64,000 nucleotides of DNA, from assembly GCA_036362985.1 (NCBI GenBank), contig JAYGXS010000001.1, positions 71,501,038 to 71,565,037 on the forward strand. Direction: 5' to 3'. The position numbers and the translations under genes are program-made. Source of the stretch: Ligula intestinalis. Taxonomy: Eukaryota; Platyhelminthes; Cestoda; Diphyllobothriidea; Diphyllobothriidae. The notes below the pieces were generated by a model, which saw only the letters and a program-made list of their open reading frames with translations, was not told where the DNA came from and did no database searches. Below are positions 49,011 through 58,568 of the stretch, piece by piece. Numbering within the stretch: the stretch's first letter is position 1; each line of letters starts with the position of its first letter.

Positions 49011-49082
49011 AGAAAAACGAAAAAAACGAGAAAGGAAACAAGAATGAGAACGCAAGCAAGAAAGAGTGGTCCGTCACGCCAC

Positions 49083-49580
49083 ACACGCTAGTTCGACCGT
49101 CGATTTCGACGATAGCCACCGCGAGCTTCAACGAGTTGAGGGAGGCGGTGACTGTGGGGGAAGTACAATGAAGGCAAACTCTCTGGGTGTACCCCACTTT
49201 CTGACTACAACCACACCTAATTCCGGTTGTGATGAAAGAGTCAAGAAGGTCGGAAAAAATAGTGTGGGAGGACGCGGACGGCTGGCGCGACAAACACTCA
49301 GCACGTGTACCAAACAGTAAGTCTCGCTAGGTATGCTCCCGATAGGGAGCGCCATAAGGGCCACGTTAAGAAGGAGCCATTGCATCTGACTCTCAGCCCG
49401 CAGACAGCCACACCACATAACAGGGCACAATGGACCAACTACGGTGTCCGAGGTACCCGCCAGCCGGCAACTCACCAAGCCATGGCTTTTAGCGCACCGC
49501 GATATATTCAAACACGTCGGTTTCATTGTAATGATGAATTCTCATAGTGAGGAAAGAAGTGCGCGCGCGCACACATACAC
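49083..49580 (+). repeat. Dispersed 0.5 kb module, copy III
   Basis: Direct-orientation partner of copy II. Anchors: CCGTCGATTTCGACGATAGC, TCTCGCTAGGTATGCTCCC, a hairpin GCTCCC-GATA-GGGAGC at 49335-49350, TAAGAAGGAGCCATTGCATC and AAGCCATGGCTTTTAGCGCA. It ends in a CG/CA-rich simple stretch near 49560-49582. Confidence 0.78.
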
Positions 49581-50627
49581 ACGACAGTTCGAACGTTGGT
49601 CTCAACGAGGTGCATGGTGTGTACCAGAGCAAATTGGCGCAGAAACGGTGACTTGCATGTGAAATGTATCAAAGTATTCGTAGACTAGTCCCGCATCTAC
49701 TGCTCTTTCTCTTCCTCCATTCGCTGGGCCGGGTTTCATAGCCAAGCAAATAAGAATGGAGGATGGAGGGAGAGCATGTGAATGGCGCAGCAAGAGACGC
49801 TCCTAGGTGTGTCCAAAGAAATGGTCGTCGACTACAGAAGATTCTACACGTCAGACGTCAGTAAGACCGAATAGTTTGAACAGTGTACGGTAGAAAAAGG
49901 AGCTAACAAAAGGTTCTGCAGAAACAAGCTGCTCACAGTAAGCAAGCCAGTTAATGTGTGTGTACTGTGCAGTTGCACCCAGGCTGCGGGATCTGGGGGC
50001 GTCCTACAGCCAATCAGGAGAAGGTGCATAGCGCGCGAGGCAAAAGGCAAGGCATCAAGATGACCTTGAAGCATCGCGAGATCGAAGGGCGGACAATGTG
50101 GTTGCTTCAACAAGGAGCGAAAGGTGGGCAGTCACACGTAGAGATAGGTGGCGCGACCGCAAACGAGGTGTTGTGAATGTGGCCAAAGCTGCGATATTTC
50201 CGTCTACGTTACGCCTTGTGTGAACCCCCAAGGAAAATTACGACAAGCAGGGGGCAAAGCAGAAGTCTTTGTACAAACCTAGTACATTATACTTAAGCAA
50301 GAGAATGCATACAGATTGGAGCAATGAGATTGTGGTCTCAAGTAAGATGCAGCCCCATTGGCCTTGTGACTCATGCAGTTGGCGCGTTAAAGTCCGGCTC
50401 CGGCCGCGCTGCGCGTGTCGTCACATGCACTCTGTGTGAGCGAACCGGTTGTCTGCCTTGCGAAAGGTGGGCAGTCACGCGTGCAGATAGTTGGCGCGAC
50501 CGCAGGCAAGGGAATCATGCATCAGCGATAGTAGCGCCGATTTCCGAACCGCTACAGATGTGCCACAACACCTGCCTCGAATCCCATGAAGAGGGAGTAC
50601 CATACCGGATATATGAGAAGGAACCAT
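49581..50627. repeat. Unrecognised intronic sequence with a 44-bp direct repeat
   Basis: GCGAAAGGTGGGCAGTCAC and the following bases through GGCGCGACCGC occur at 50117-50160 and again at 50460-50503, with a few mismatches. The copies are 343 bp apart. No coding signature was found. Confidence 0.6.
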
Positions 50628-50723
50628 AACAGCCACTTTATATTCGTGTATGCGCGAACCAAGCATGCGTTCAGACTGTCTTTTGTAAATTCGAGGACAG
50701 TTTAGGCATTGTATGCGATACAC
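50628..50723 (-). mobile_element. Possible second GIY-YIG-type retroelement fragment
   Basis: On the minus strand the frame from 50723 reads MYRIQCLNCPRIYKRQSERM followed by LGSRIHEYK. This has the spacing of the zinc-binding plus Y-x-G-x-T-x-R core seen in Penelope-like endonucleases (CxxCxxxYIGxTxRxLxxRIxEH), but with YKRQSER in place of YIGxTxR. It is short and degenerate. A chance match cannot be excluded. Confidence 0.35.
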
Positions 50724-52479
50724 TACGCTCGACTGCTTACTGGGATTTTATTGCTCATGGATTTTCATCACTCGGCTGCGCGTGGTAGCACTGGACCTGT
50801 GTGCGATTCCAGTGCCTAGTCCCATAGCAATGGGCTCGGTCGCTTCCGACACGTCCTCGATATATGTCAACGCATGCCAGATCGTACGGGCTGGTTCTGA
50901 TTGAGGCTTCGGATTCCGAGTGCGTAGATATCGGCTTATTAAGGCCTTCGGCTAGCCATCCTACATAAACTTTTTGTGGAAATATCGGGCCTCAGGCTCT
51001 TATTTCTTCCAGATCGGTGCAGTGAGTCTGGTTTGTTCTGACCAGTTTTCTCACGCAACTTCGTTTGTGAGCCACTGGTTGATTGCTGTGAAAAGAAGCT
51101 GCTGTGTGATGGTCTTCGCCTCACTCAGAGGTGTTTGAGACTGCTTACTTATTCCAACAGGTAGCCCTCAGTCATGAGAGGTGGCTTCTCCAGGGCGAGA
51201 ATGCCGCTCCAAAACACGTTGGTCTTCTCAGTTTTCATGGAAGAATAGACCAACTTAGCGACCGTAGTCGCCTGTAACACCATGGACTGCAAATTACTGT
51301 AGCGTGAAGTCAGTTAGGCGATATCCTTGACGCAATTGCCGTGATTGGTCAAAGCAGGGCTGGCAGCAACGACACCAAGCACTAACCTCCGCCAAGGACG
51401 CGGTCTGAGCATAGTCTTTTCACCACCAACACAGCCTTTCGACCGTCCGATCACAGAAATACCACAGAGATGCAGCTTCGTTTACATTATACATAGCTAC
51501 CGGAGCAAATAATCGGCAGAAGCCAAAACCACCGTGACGGACAGTAGATGACCTAGATCATGAAAAAGACTATTCGCAAATCGGCACCAATGCATCCATC
51601 AAGGCTTTGAAAGCATAATGCACAAACTTGGGAGAATTAAAGGCTCAAATCGACTGTGAAAAGGACTACTATTTTGCCAATAGAAGTGAATAGGCAAGTT
51701 CCAGGAGGCAATTCAGAAGAAGCGGATTCGCTCATCCATCTGCGCATGGCTCAGACTGTCTTACCATTACCTATGATTAAAGATTCTCCACAGAATCCGA
51801 AACTCCAAGAAAACAAAATTCTTGTTCCAGTGATCGAATCCTCTTCTTCTGAACTACTACTTTATAAAACTTTACCTTTACTAAATCAGCAAATACAGAA
51901 AAATGGGAAAATGGCTGTACCTATGACTGATAAATGTAAATAGAATTGTCAAGTAAAATCATAAGCATATCATTTTGTGCAGATTTTGAAAAACTTCCTT
52001 TTACCACATTCGTCCACAGATATTTCTGGTATTCGATTATAATAAGTTTCAGATGGCTCTTGAAATTCCAGTGCATATTTTATTATTTTCCGTGTTTCAA
52101 GCTTTCTTTTATAGCGAAACGCTTAAAAACAAAAGATTTGATTCTGTCATATTAAATATAGTATAGGACAGGGTTCGCCAAAATCATGCCGGTTTTTCTT
52201 CAACATAAAGAACAAGCATGCAGTTCTCTATACTAAAATGCTCGCTGATCATCGAATCTATCCAACAGCTCAAAATAATACGACAGAATGCACGCTAACG
52301 TACTCATTTTCATTTGAGCCTGACATTTCATGAGTAAGGCCATCCACGGAAGCCGTGATGAAAGCAGTGCATGGTACCAAATGCCGGAGTTGCACCGTCA
52401 GTTTGTTTAGAAGAGGAGGCTGTAGAAAGAGGACTTCAGCAAAAATGATAAAAGGAAGCTGCGCAGTGCATTAGGAATG
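50724..52479. other. Intron 2, late part; one unassigned open frame
   Basis: A 95-residue + frame at 51656-51943 (starting MKRTTILPIEVNRQVPGG) has a plausible amino-acid composition but no domain, no recognisable splice support and no homologue that I recall. The sequence after it becomes AT-rich. I leave it unassigned. Confidence 0.3.
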
Positions 52480-53033
52480 TGGCTGATTAAAAAAAAGAGG
52501 AGCATACACGTGTAGAATAGAGAGAACGTCGGTGTCAACAGGGTAAGATATAGAAAACATCGAGATTAACAATTTAGGATACGCTGAAGTCCGGTCGGGT
52601 AATAGAAGATAGAACGTATCCCAACGATTCCAAACTAGTAAATAAGGTAAGGCGTGCAAGGCTATAGTTTTATGAATGATTTAATCAAATGCAATGGGTA
52701 ATTGGCTCCCAGACGAGTGCAGTCCAGCCATAAGCGGGCCGAGTCCAGAGTGGCATTCCGATGGTGAGGTCACCGGGTCCGGATGCCTAAAACCGGCACT
52801 GAAGTCGCCGGCTTCGGGAGTGTCTGAGCGTAAGCAGTTGTCACCCTAGGGTCCTTTTCGAACTGGTCTTGGCAAGTGGTTGGCCAGTTAGGACAGACAG
52901 ATTGTAAACACACGTCCGTGACCTTCAGCGGAGATTTGACACCATCTGGTGCGCATGCGTTGGTGGACACGAGAGCCAGACATGCCCCAGAGGCTTGCAA
53001 GCAAGGCATGGCTTAGAATACGAGGTTTCTAGA
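52480..53033 (+). mobile_element. Solo LTR, family A, longest variant (554 bp)
   Basis: It starts TGGCTGATTAAAAAA and ends GAGGTTTCTAGA. AATG is exact at 52476-52479 and 53034-53037, a 4-bp target duplication. The interior holds the family blocks GTCGGGTAATAGAAGATAG, GGCGTGCAAGGCTATAG, GGCCAGTTAGGACAGACAG and GGACACGAGAGCCAGACATG. Relative to 16973-17374 it has an extra 5' block including GAACGTCGGTGTCAACAGGG, which is also partly present in the 40317 copy. The 3' end CTAGA has lost the usual CTACA. Confidence 0.78.
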
Positions 53034-53183
53034 AATGGCTCAATGCAAGCGAACATGCGCGTCCCAAGAAGTAATTGAGAAGAAAAAAAGAGGAAGGCGA
53101 ACATTTGATCGCTGGGGAAATACTATTATTCGTCTGACCTTTCAACATCCGTGGTGAATTCTTCTTCTGCTATTGCTTTCTCC

Positions 53184-53235
53184 TTATGTCTCTGAGGAAG
53201 AATCCACGACGGGTGTCGAAACGTCAGGCACATAA
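53184..53235 (+). ncRNA. Hammerhead-ribozyme-like motif, Penelope type
   Basis: The order is: TTATGT (53184-53189), CTGAGGA (53192-53198, matching CUGANGA), an imperfect helix II region (53199-53217), GAAA (53218-53221), C-GTC (53222-53225) and ACATAA (53230-53235), the exact complement of TTATGT forming helix I. Cleavage would follow C53225. Helix III is minimal (A-U and C-G pairs), as in hammerheads reported from Penelope-like retroelements. Helix II is poor: G-C and A-U, then mismatches, then two C-G pairs. The alternative CGAC/GTCG hairpin competes. The motif may be a decayed ribozyme. No reverse transcriptase is adjacent. Confidence 0.45.
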
Positions 53236-54212
53236 AAGTGTTGTCTCAGCGATTGAATCTTCTTTTCAAAGAGGAGCATGCTTGATTGCTTTGATAAGAG
53301 TGTCCATGTCAGGTCTCATGCTGGAAGGCCGGCCGGAGCCTGATACATTACAATGGAATTAGCAGATGCAGCCGTAAGCACGCTATTTGCTGTGCATCAA
53401 TGAGCCCTTCTTCAGAAACACTACTGCATTGTTTTTTGACTACGGTGGACTGCGCTGGGTTAAAGAATGTCCGTGAATACTTGAGCACTCTCAATCAACT
53501 GTTTGCGTAGAGCAAACTCTGCGAAATTTGTTGTAAACGTTCACTTTCATACCGATGACCGTTTGCTTGTTATTATTATTATTGCTGTTGTTATTGTTTT
53601 CACCATCCCCCAAAGAAGAAGAAGAATAAAAACGTGTGAAAAAAATATACAGTTTATTTTGAGACTGACTTTTTGGTCACTCACTCGGTTCCATCATCAG
53701 AGTAATTGAGTGGTTGTTCCTGGTTGCCGGGACTGTTTCAGCCTTGCCGTATGCGTGTTATTATATCCGCACTCGACGCACGAACTTTGACCCGCCTGTT
53801 CGCTGCTAACTGACCGTAAGTTTGATCACTAGTGGGTCGTATAGCCTCCATGCCCTTTGCGGCTGTCGCAGATTAGCGTACTGGCTGATCTGCCCCTCGT
53901 CGACCGACGGAGTAATCAGTTTTTGCTGCCCGCGTGAGTTGATATCAACCTCATTAGCGTGCTGGTGACGTTGTGTTCCCCGCTGGTCACATGCTTCCTG
54001 ACCAGCTTCTCCCCTGTTTTCCTCTGACGCGAGTTGTATTCCACGCTCTAGTTTGCTTAGCTTTCCTGATGGCATTGTTCGAACTGACTTGAGCCTTTTG
54101 CGTAACGCCTGGGAGGCGGGATGAAGGTCTATGGTTCTGTTAAGTGTGCCAGTCCAGTAGCAATCTAGCCATGTTGTCATTGGCTCGGGCTATTACCCTT
54201 ATTTTTACAAAG
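53236..54212. other. End of intron 2
   Basis: A 124-residue minus-strand frame (53806-54180) is unassigned. On the minus strand near 53692-53665, CTGATGATGG ... CAAAAAGTCAG resembles the layout of the 53184 motif but lacks GAAA. The interval ends in TTACCCTTATTTTTACAAAG, a usable acceptor. Confidence 0.4.
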
Positions 54213-54452
54213 GCGAAAACATGATTTTTCTGGTGTGCGTGGACGTAGACCATAGACATCTTATCCTAAACTCAAATGTGGAATCTCATGTCGGAATAAA
54301 AAAACTCGACGGTTTTAAAAAGGTCCCGTTATTAACATGCTGTAGGCCAAAAGCGAAACAGTACATGCGTTCCCCCTTAAAATGTGCTGTGGCAGGTTAT
54401 TTGCGTGAAGAATATCCGCACACCTACCCTTTTTCGATGTATCTATTCATAG
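54213..54452 (+). CDS. Ig-superfamily membrane protein, small ectodomain exon (predicted)
   Basis: Predicted from splice sites and phase: acceptor TTTTTACAAAG ending at 54212, donor G|GTAATA at 54453, length 240 bp, phase 1 at both ends, fully open (80 codons). The product begins with a partial codon then ENMIFLVCVDVDHRHLILNS and ends GYLREEYPHTYPFSMYLFI. Cysteines are in VCVDV, LLTCCRP and LKCAVAG. It could be a diverged Ig-type membrane-proximal domain, but I do not see the Trp and Tyr-x-Cys landmarks. It is separated from the next exon by a 62-bp intron, and skipping it would keep the frame. The frame stays open through that intron up to TAG 54545-54547. Confidence 0.55.
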
Positions 54453-54514
54453 GTAATAGTTTACAGTGTTTTTTCCAGTTTTCTGCACTTGTAATTATTT
54501 ATTTTATTTTACAG

Positions 54515-54922
54515 GGCCTCGTGGATGTACTGCTTGTGAGCTCTTAGAAAAATGCACCAGACTCCGCTGTAACCTCGTAGCAGATAACGGACTATTCTAC
54601 TACCCACTTGGATGCGTAGCCAAATGTCCACACGGACTGACCAATTTGGAGTGCCAGGATACTCCGACCCACCCGAAGTGGTATCCCGACGACCCCTGCT
54701 TTAAGAAGTTTAAAGTGTCTGCCGAAGGCACCGTCGCACTTGATGTTGAAAAGGTGCCTTTTCCGATAGCTACCTACATAAAAGCCACTGCGATCTACCT
54801 CATTTTTCTTCTCCTGGTAGCCCTTGTACTACTGTCGCCTACAGTGAACGCTATCTGTTCGAAATGTTGGCGAAAAATCAGGCGCAAGAAAAAGCCTCTC
54901 CTCAGAAAGCTTCGTAAATCAG
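54515..54922 (+). CDS. Ig-superfamily membrane protein, cysteine-rich stalk and transmembrane exon
   Basis: The acceptor ATTTTATTTTACAG ends at 54514 and the donor is TCAG|GTAAGC at 54923; actual codon split is after G at 54922, phase 1. The exon is 408 bp and phase 1 at the start too. It encodes eight extracellular cysteines: CTACELLEKC, LRC, YYPLGCVAKCPHG, LEC and DDPC, then about 35 residues to a hydrophobic helix AIYLIFLLLVALVLLSPTV. The basic stop-transfer sequence is CWRKIRRKKKPLLRKLRKS. This is the topology of a type I single-pass protein. The YPLGCVAKCPHG pattern is reminiscent of furin-like cysteine-rich repeats of growth-factor receptors; that is only a resemblance. Two more cysteines (ICSKC) just inside the membrane could be palmitoylated (inference). 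Confidence 0.8.
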
Positions 54923-55239
54923 GTAAGCTGTTTGTTATTCAGACCTTTTGAACAGACAACTGACAAAGCATTTGGAAGAAGAGTAGTTTTTTTCCTAGTC
55001 CATCCACCTACTTTGTAAAACATTTCTCCGGTACACCTTACCAGTTGTAATTTAGTCAATGATTTCAGCGTTGTCATCCGAACTGGTCGCTGTTGAAGAT
55101 ATTAAATCGCATATGAGTGGCGCTCGTACCAAGCTATCTTGACCGAGGGTTAAAAAGGACGTCTCTTAATTTTTTATTAGCGGCGGTTTGCAGATTTAAA
55201 TAAATTAGTTTACCCAATTGTGAAAAAGGCTTTTGCGCA
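54923..55239. other. Start of the 3.6 kb intron 4
   Basis: Begins with GTAAGC. Nothing was recognised before the palindrome that starts near 55240. Confidence 0.5.
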
Positions 55240-55446
55240 GCAAACGCTCTGTCATTGAGCTAGGAAGGCACGCCCAAGCTTTGAATTTAATCACACTTAG
55301 GTCGATTTTTTCCCGCCCAGCTTACTGCTTGTACCTGTAATCGTGTATTCCATAGGTGCAGTAGACTGGACGGGTAAATCAACCCAAGTGGGATTAAATT
55401 AAAAGCTTGGGCGTGCCCTCGTAGCTTAATGGTAGAGCGTTGGTTC
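55240..55446. repeat. ~205-bp imperfect palindrome with tRNA-like ends
   Basis: Outer arms: AACGCTCTGTCATTGAGCTA at 55242-55261 and its near complement TAGCTTAATGGTAGAGCGTT at 55422-55441. Inner arms: GGCACGCCCAAGCTTTGAAT at 55267-55286 and ATTAAAAGCTTGGGCGTGCC at 55398-55417. Complementarity continues inward with mismatches to about 55340/55346. The outer part on each side reads outward as an A-box-like tRNA head (TAGCTYAATGGTAGAGCG). It looks like two tRNA-derived heads joined in inverted orientation. Confidence 0.75.
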
Positions 55447-56606
55447 TACAAAATGCCTTCCCGTAGCTGATGGATTTCGCTTCAAATATTCAAATCAAAT
55501 TTCGAACCGAGCCCGAACAGGTCTGTTCCGAAGGATTTATTCCACGGCCGTGCATTGATTTCCTCGGACACTAAGCAAAACATTCAACCTGTTTTATATG
55601 TAGTAACCGTCTATTCAGTGTCCACAGGCCACAGCCAACGTACCGTCGACATGGTTAGCAGCTTTCGAATTCTGCCATGAATTACTATTTTGTTTTGTAA
55701 TAAAATCAGACCAAATCATCCAGGACTTGTCGTTGCTTCCTCTATGAATCTATGCGTTGGACAGTAAACCCTGTCAATTCTTACCATCACGAGGCTGGCT
55801 CGTCGTTGATGCTGATAACGTCTACTGACATTTACTTAACAGTTACCGTTCATATGCACAAGGAAGTAGAAGTAATCGAAGCCTCAGACAAACCTATCGA
55901 TAAAACTTTACATTTGTATATGCTACTCACTATTTTATAGTAACATATTTTATGTTGAATATATTATGCACACAAAAGACCATCTGAATGTTTTCACGGA
56001 TATTTTGACCATACCCGCAGCCAAATTTGAACATTTTATGTCACACACTCTTTTATGGGAACATGTTTTGTGTTTGATATTTCACGCATACTGTTTTCAA
56101 TAGGGTCTTCAAAGGTATTGCCTACTACCCTTAATATACCGAACTATCTAGCATGACGTAGCGCTCGTGGCGGCAACTGGGCTGTGGCCACTGTTCAAAG
56201 TACAGGTTCATTACATCCTCATCGAGAACCAGGTGCCACGTAGAATCAGACAGAGCAATAAACTCAAACAGCAGGGTCAGTGAAAGGCTACATTAAGGCC
56301 ACAAGATAAGCCCGGCCTGGACACCCCCGAGGGTCTAAGCAGTGTTTGTGCTCAATGCACTTCCATCGTCAAGCCAAATCCAGAGTTGTAGGAAAAGGCA
56401 GAAGGTACCGTTGAGGGGATTTATTGTGCACAGAACTCGCAGCTGCCGCCGAAGCTACTGCTGGTGTTGACTGCGTCCAGTCATTTCTGCGAGCGAAAAA
56501 GTGTGAGCCAGCGGTGTCAGCTGTGTTTGCAGAACAAGTTCAAGGATTTCCAATTCATGCGTGTGTATGTATTGCATTACGCAAGGAATTGCAGTCCTTA
56601 GGCAGT
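55447..56606. other. Intron 4, no gene recognised
   Basis: The short frames at 55752-55940 and 56424-56630 lack domains. No RNA gene was recognised. Confidence 0.4.
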
Positions 56607-57173
56607 TGTTATAACCTTGTGTGTGCCTGAGTCGACACCGGTTATATCCCCCAGTTGCGTGTTAGGAAAGAAGGCAGCCAGGATAGCACTGTCACTGTTT
56701 CTGCTTTTACATCAGCTCTGTCATCTCTGTGTCCAGCAGCTTGTCCTGCATTCGTCAGCAGCGTGTGTTTCGTCGTTAGTCTCGTCTCAGTAGTAGTAAT
56801 CACTCGTCTAGGGCAACAGAGTCCCGTGTCTACAGCAGCTGAATCTCGTATCCCCAGCAGCAGAGTGCCACCTCCAGCAGTGGCAGCATGCTTAAGGGCT
56901 GGCCGTCTTTGCGCACCATTGACCCCTCCGCTATTAGCCCATGTGAGCAGCCATCGTGTGGTGTCCTCAGCGTGACACGTTGCCTCACTGTGATGCGCGC
57001 ATGTACATGCCTCCTTTCGTGGCCCCTTGTCCTGGGTGACCTCAGTACCCGGCCGGTGGCTGTCTTTGCGTGTAGGTCCTTTGAAGGTCGCGTGTTTGTC
57101 CCGTTCTGCCTCCTTTGTTCTCTTGCCCTCAGGACGGCCCGAGTGTTGACTCGCGTGCTGGGCCGTCCTGACA
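56607..57173 (+). mobile_element. Solo LTR, family B, 567 bp
   Basis: It starts TGTTATAACCTTGTG and ends GGGCCGTCCTGACA. The 5-bp target duplication GCAGT is exact at 56602-56606 and 57174-57178. Near the 3' end an inverted repeat, TCAGGACGGCCC (57129-57140) and GGGCCGTCCTGA (57160-57171), may form the terminator or R-region hairpin. The copy is more GC-rich than its surroundings. It is the partner of 28468-28999 but inserted independently, as the target duplications differ. Confidence 0.87.
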
Positions 57174-58568
57174 GCAGTTGCGACTGTCTGGACGCAAGTG
57201 CGTGCGCGAGTGGAAGTCGGTCAGGTGTCTGTAGGTCGGCGAGTCGGAAGCCGCTCGCTGCGAAGTTGGATGACCTTGCGGCAGTGAGCACTGAACTAGG
57301 ACGCCGGACCCAACGATGTGGAGTCCCATTCCGACTGCAGGACGCGATTCTATTCAGCTTTTGAATTTCATTCTAGAGTACTTGCTGTCGGCTTCGCCAT
57401 GACTTTAAGACCACAATGTGAGGTTGAGCTACCACCGTAGATACTCCCAGCCTCAGAAATCTGCCTTACAAGACCGGTGGTATTAGTATAGTACGGTTTA
57501 GTTTTTAGTTCATTAGGTTAATTTTACACTTTGTAAAATTAGTTGTTTAAGTATATTCATCCAACTTTGGTGATACCAAACTAAACTAAACGAAAATCTA
57601 ACTACCGAAATAAATACTAAATTAAACGATAAACTTAAATAAAATTAAAGGAAAACTACCAAAACTAAAAGTAACAACAGGACTACAAGCTACAATAAGC
57701 TAAGGTGGTAGACCGACTTTATTGGTACCCAAAATGTTTCTAGACCTGTAGTTGGTGTATGACTCACGGAAGAAAGCAAATAAACCAGAAATAATCATTC
57801 CTGACTGTAGCACTTGACCAGTACTTACTACCATATATTATATAGCCACCTGCAGCAACTTTGGCAACAAAAGTTTTTGTAGGCCCACTCATTAATCCCT
57901 ACTCCCTGCATGCTTTCCTACGAAAACACTGGTTATAGGGTTTTATGGGTGGGGAATTAGGACACGCAGTGCAATATGCTTTAATAAATGCCAAATGCAT
58001 TTTTGTTTTGCTGTAGTTAGAAGTGTTGTTGATTTATATCTGTGGATCATCCTAATGTGTATTATCGTTTAACCCGATTATTACATTGCAGGTTACTTGA
58101 ATTTCCCGTAAAAGAAAAATGCTGGTTAGAAGGTCTTCTACTTCAACCTGCCTGAGGTCTAACAAACCGTGTTGAAGTTAGATTAGTATACATTTACGTG
58201 CGGAACAAATTACTCCCAGCGGTCGCGGAAAGCAACTTCGACTACATTTTTTTCAGGTTACACTTACTTCTAAAAATTTCCTTCTCCGCCTCTCCTATTT
58301 CCCTACCCCCCAAAACTCTATTACCACCGTTTTTTCAGGAAAAAATGCTGTGACTAGGGCTATATGAGTGCGTCTACATAAGTTACTTTTACCGCAACTA
58401 TAGCTTGGGTCTCCACAGGAGAGTTTAATCACGTGCGTACCGTTTTGCAATAAGGCTGCTTGTTTGCTCCCCCTTCTGCATAAGTGAAACATTGTAATAA
58501 CAAGCTCTTTAAGAAGGGGTCTACACTATTTCTACCTTCCTCAAATCTGATGCCTGCCTCTCTTGCAG
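57174..58568. other. End of intron 4, with a diverged SINE tail
   Basis: 57755-57815 resembles the SINE 3' body (AATAAACCAGAAATAATCAT) in + orientation and is weak. A purine/AT-rich stretch with many CTAAA/TAAAC repeats lies at about 57480-57700. The interval ends CCTGCCTCTCTTGCAG, a strong acceptor for the last exon. Confidence 0.45.

Noticed and set aside
51656..51943. 95-residue frame as a host gene
   Set aside because: Plausible composition only; no splice sites, domain or paralogue could be shown.
53665..53700. Second hammerhead-like motif on the minus strand (CTGATGATGG...AAAAGTCAG)
   Set aside because: The GAAA core is missing and helix I is only about three pairs.
55417..55520. A functional tRNA gene
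   Set aside because: The A-box-like part is good, but no properly spaced B box or acceptor stem closure could be formed.
28468..57173. The two family B LTRs as ends of one 28.7 kb element
   Set aside because: Each has its own different 5-bp target duplication, so they are independent insertions.
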